From: Rhodospirillaceae bacterium
Lineage (GTDB): Bacteria > Pseudomonadota > Alphaproteobacteria > UBA11073
NCBI GenBank assembly: GCA_003536545.1
Contig: DPZW01000068.1
Coordinates: forward strand, 1,584-16,000
Direction of reading: 5' to 3'
DNA length: 14,417 bases
Part shown: positions 13,097-14,417 of the stretch, in pieces
Layout of the letters: every line of letters starts with the position of its first letter
Numbering within the stretch: position 1 is the stretch's first letter
The notes under the pieces: generated by a model
What the model was told of the DNA's origin: nothing
The model's input: the letters and a program-made list of their open reading frames with translations, nothing else
The model's database searches: none
Made by a program: the position numbers and the translations under genes

Positions 13097-14417
13097 AAAG
13101 AAGTTTTAGCAGAGATTTTGTCATCCGCAAATTGGATATTTATTTCCGCTGCCACGCGTGCAGCCTTAGCCGTTGCAATGATATTATTATTTTTATCCAT
13201 CACCAGCGCATAACCACGCGCGAGGGTGTTTTTGTACGAGAAACTTTCCAGTAATGCGGCGCGCGATTCAATCATATGGCGCAGGCGTTGCTGATGTGAT
13301 TTCCAGTTCTGTGACATCCGCTGCGAAAAATTCTGCAAATTTTGCTGCGCCAGATGAACGCGTTCTGTTGGCGCGCGCAGTCGTGCCGCCACTTGCAATA
13401 AATGTTTTTGTTGCTGCATCACCCAGCGCGTGAGGACGGGATCAAGGCGCACGGAGAGATCATCCAGCTTTTGCATAAATTGTTCCAACTGGCGGCGCGG
13501 GTGTAACAAAGCACTGTCTGTTCTTCGTAAATGCAACTTTGCTTCTTCCACACGGCGCATCATGGCAAGCTGTGCGCGCTGCGCAGCCGTTAAAATATTC
13601 TGGATTAATTCCGAACGCACCGGCGTGGCCTTTTCTGCCGCACCTGTGGGCGTGGGCGCACGCAGATCCGATGCGTAATCGACCAGCGTGGTATCCGTTT
13701 CATGCCCCACAGCTGTGATGATAGGGATTTTGCTCCCTGCTACCGTGCGAACCACCGCTTCTTCATTAAACGGCATCAGATCTTCAATACTGCCGCCGCC
13801 ACGCGCGAGGATAAGCACATCAGGCCGCAATTCATGATCATTAGGCAGCATATTGAATCCGGTTAGAGCCTTGCAAATTTCCATTGCTGCATTTTCGCCT
13901 TGCACATTTACCGGCCATAAAATGATATGCGCGGGATAACGGTCAGACACACGGTGAATAATATCGCGGATGACCGCACCCGTGGGTGATGTGATTACGC
14001 CAATCCGCGCAGGCGCAAACGGCAGCGGTTTTTTGCGGGTTTCATCAAATAAACCTTCTTTGGCAAGCGCGACACGGCGCGCTTCGATCATCTTCAGAAT
14101 TGCACCTTCGCCTGCTAGCTCGATGCTCTCAATAATAAGCTGGTAACGCGACATGCCTGGAAAACTGGAAACACGGCCGGTCACAATCACTTCAAGACCT
14201 TCTTCCAGTTTGAACGGCAACGGCGTTGATTTCCACGCCACCGTATTGATCACGGCATTTTCGTCTTTCAGGTCGGTATAGATATGTCCGTTGCGGTGAT
14301 GCGTGACGCGCGATAATTCCCCGCGCACGCGGATGTGCGAAAATGACATTTCCAAAGTGCGTTTAATCCCCGATGATAATTCGGAAACGGTTTGAATGGG
14401 CAGATTGTCTGTTGCTT
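13093..14417 (-). CDS. xseA: Exodeoxyribonuclease VII large subunit (5' end outside window)
   Basis: The large subunit of the ssDNA exonuclease ExoVII (EC 3.1.11.6), which acts with XseB in mismatch repair and damaged-DNA degradation. The frame stays open to the right edge and reads ATDNLPIQTVSELSSGIKRT before LEMSFSHIRVRGELS. This is the normal XseA N-terminal sequence, so only a few start codons are missing. An OB-fold domain occupies the first 110 residues. The catalytic core follows with RIGVITSPTGAVIRDI, ARGGGSIEDLMPFNEE and VGHETDTTLVDYASDLRAPTPTGAAE. A long coiled coil comes next, and the C-terminal FSYKNTLARGYALV segment is the usual LxRGYALV end. A GTG, TTG or ATG inside the window is not the real start. 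It leads the xseA-aroQ-accB-accC-aat run as seen here. Confidence 0.95.
   Translation of the reverse strand, partial: ATDNLPIQTVSELSSGIKRTLEMSFSHIRVRGELSRVTHHRNGHIYTDLKDENAVINTVAWKSTPLPFKLEEGLEVIVTGRVSSFPGMSRYQLIIESIELAGEGAILKMIEARRVALAKEGLFDETRKKPLPFAPARIGVITSPTGAVIRDIIHRVSDRYPAHIILWPVNVQGENAAMEICKALTGFNMLPNDHELRPDVLILARGGGSIEDLMPFNEEAVVRTVAGSKIPIITAVGHETDTTLVDYASDLRAPTPTGAAEKATPVRSELIQNILTAAQRAQLAMMRRVEEAKLHLRRTDSALLHPRRQLEQFMQKLDDLSVRLDPVLTRWVMQQQKHLLQVAARLRAPTERVHLAQQNLQNFSQRMSQNWKSHQQRLRHMIESRAALLESFSYKNTLARGYALVMDKNNNIIATAKAARVAAEINIQFADDKISAKTSL

Noticed and set aside
13430..13678. Plus-strand open frame within xseA.
   Set aside because: A shadow of the coiled-coil coding region, with no domain or independent start signal.

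Overview
The window looks like chromosomal DNA from an alphaproteobacterium with moderate G+C. The evidence is a PleC/DivJ-type histidine kinase, an Xre regulator of the type common in that class, an argD-argF pair, and the aroQ-accB-accC-aat block with a DUF2155 protein nearby. I cannot name the genus. No phage, transposon, CRISPR array or toxin gene was found.

Layout, left to right. A tRNA-Thr(GGU) on the minus strand is cut by the left edge (1-49). A small basic protein and a two-PAS sensor histidine kinase follow on the plus strand (187-3015). The kinase converges, with overlapping 3' ends, on a minus-strand pair: a SAM methyltransferase followed by recX (4298-2972). A divergent regulatory region (4299-4529) leads into the plus-strand argD, argF and tRNA-binding-protein operon (4530-6969). 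That operon ends in a strong intrinsic terminator shared with the stop codon of a convergent Xre regulator (7458-6970). Next, on the plus strand, are mlaD and a secreted DUF2155 protein (7646-8776). The rest is minus strand: an AT-rich 6-phosphofructokinase gene with its own promoter (10146-8773), then the housekeeping operon xseA-aroQ-accB-accC-aat (14417-10223), whose first gene runs off the right edge.

The most interesting signal is upstream of argD. A 14-codon open frame at 4408-4452 reads MTLRVALLRLRRPR and stops. Five of its codons are arginine, four of them among the last six. A promoter-like element places the predicted transcription start on its ATG. It is followed by mutually exclusive RNA stems ending at a short T run, 77 nt before argD. 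This is the architecture of a ribosome-mediated attenuator, with arginine as the sensed amino acid and arginine biosynthesis as the regulated pathway. It is a prediction from one sequence, but a specific and testable one.

The second point of interest is the phosphofructokinase gene. By hand count it has about 38% G+C against about 56% nearby, carries its own extended -10 promoter, and sits between genes that I recall as neighbours in related genomes. It looks like an acquired gene, and its active site combines Gly at the ATP/PPi-discriminating position with Lys in the KTIDND motif.

How the genes work together: ArgD and ArgF catalyse two steps of arginine synthesis. AccB and AccC are the biotin carrier and biotin carboxylase of acetyl-CoA carboxylase. 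AroQ acts in the shikimate pathway, XseA in DNA repair, Aat in N-end-rule tagging, and MlaD in phospholipid traffic to the outer membrane.
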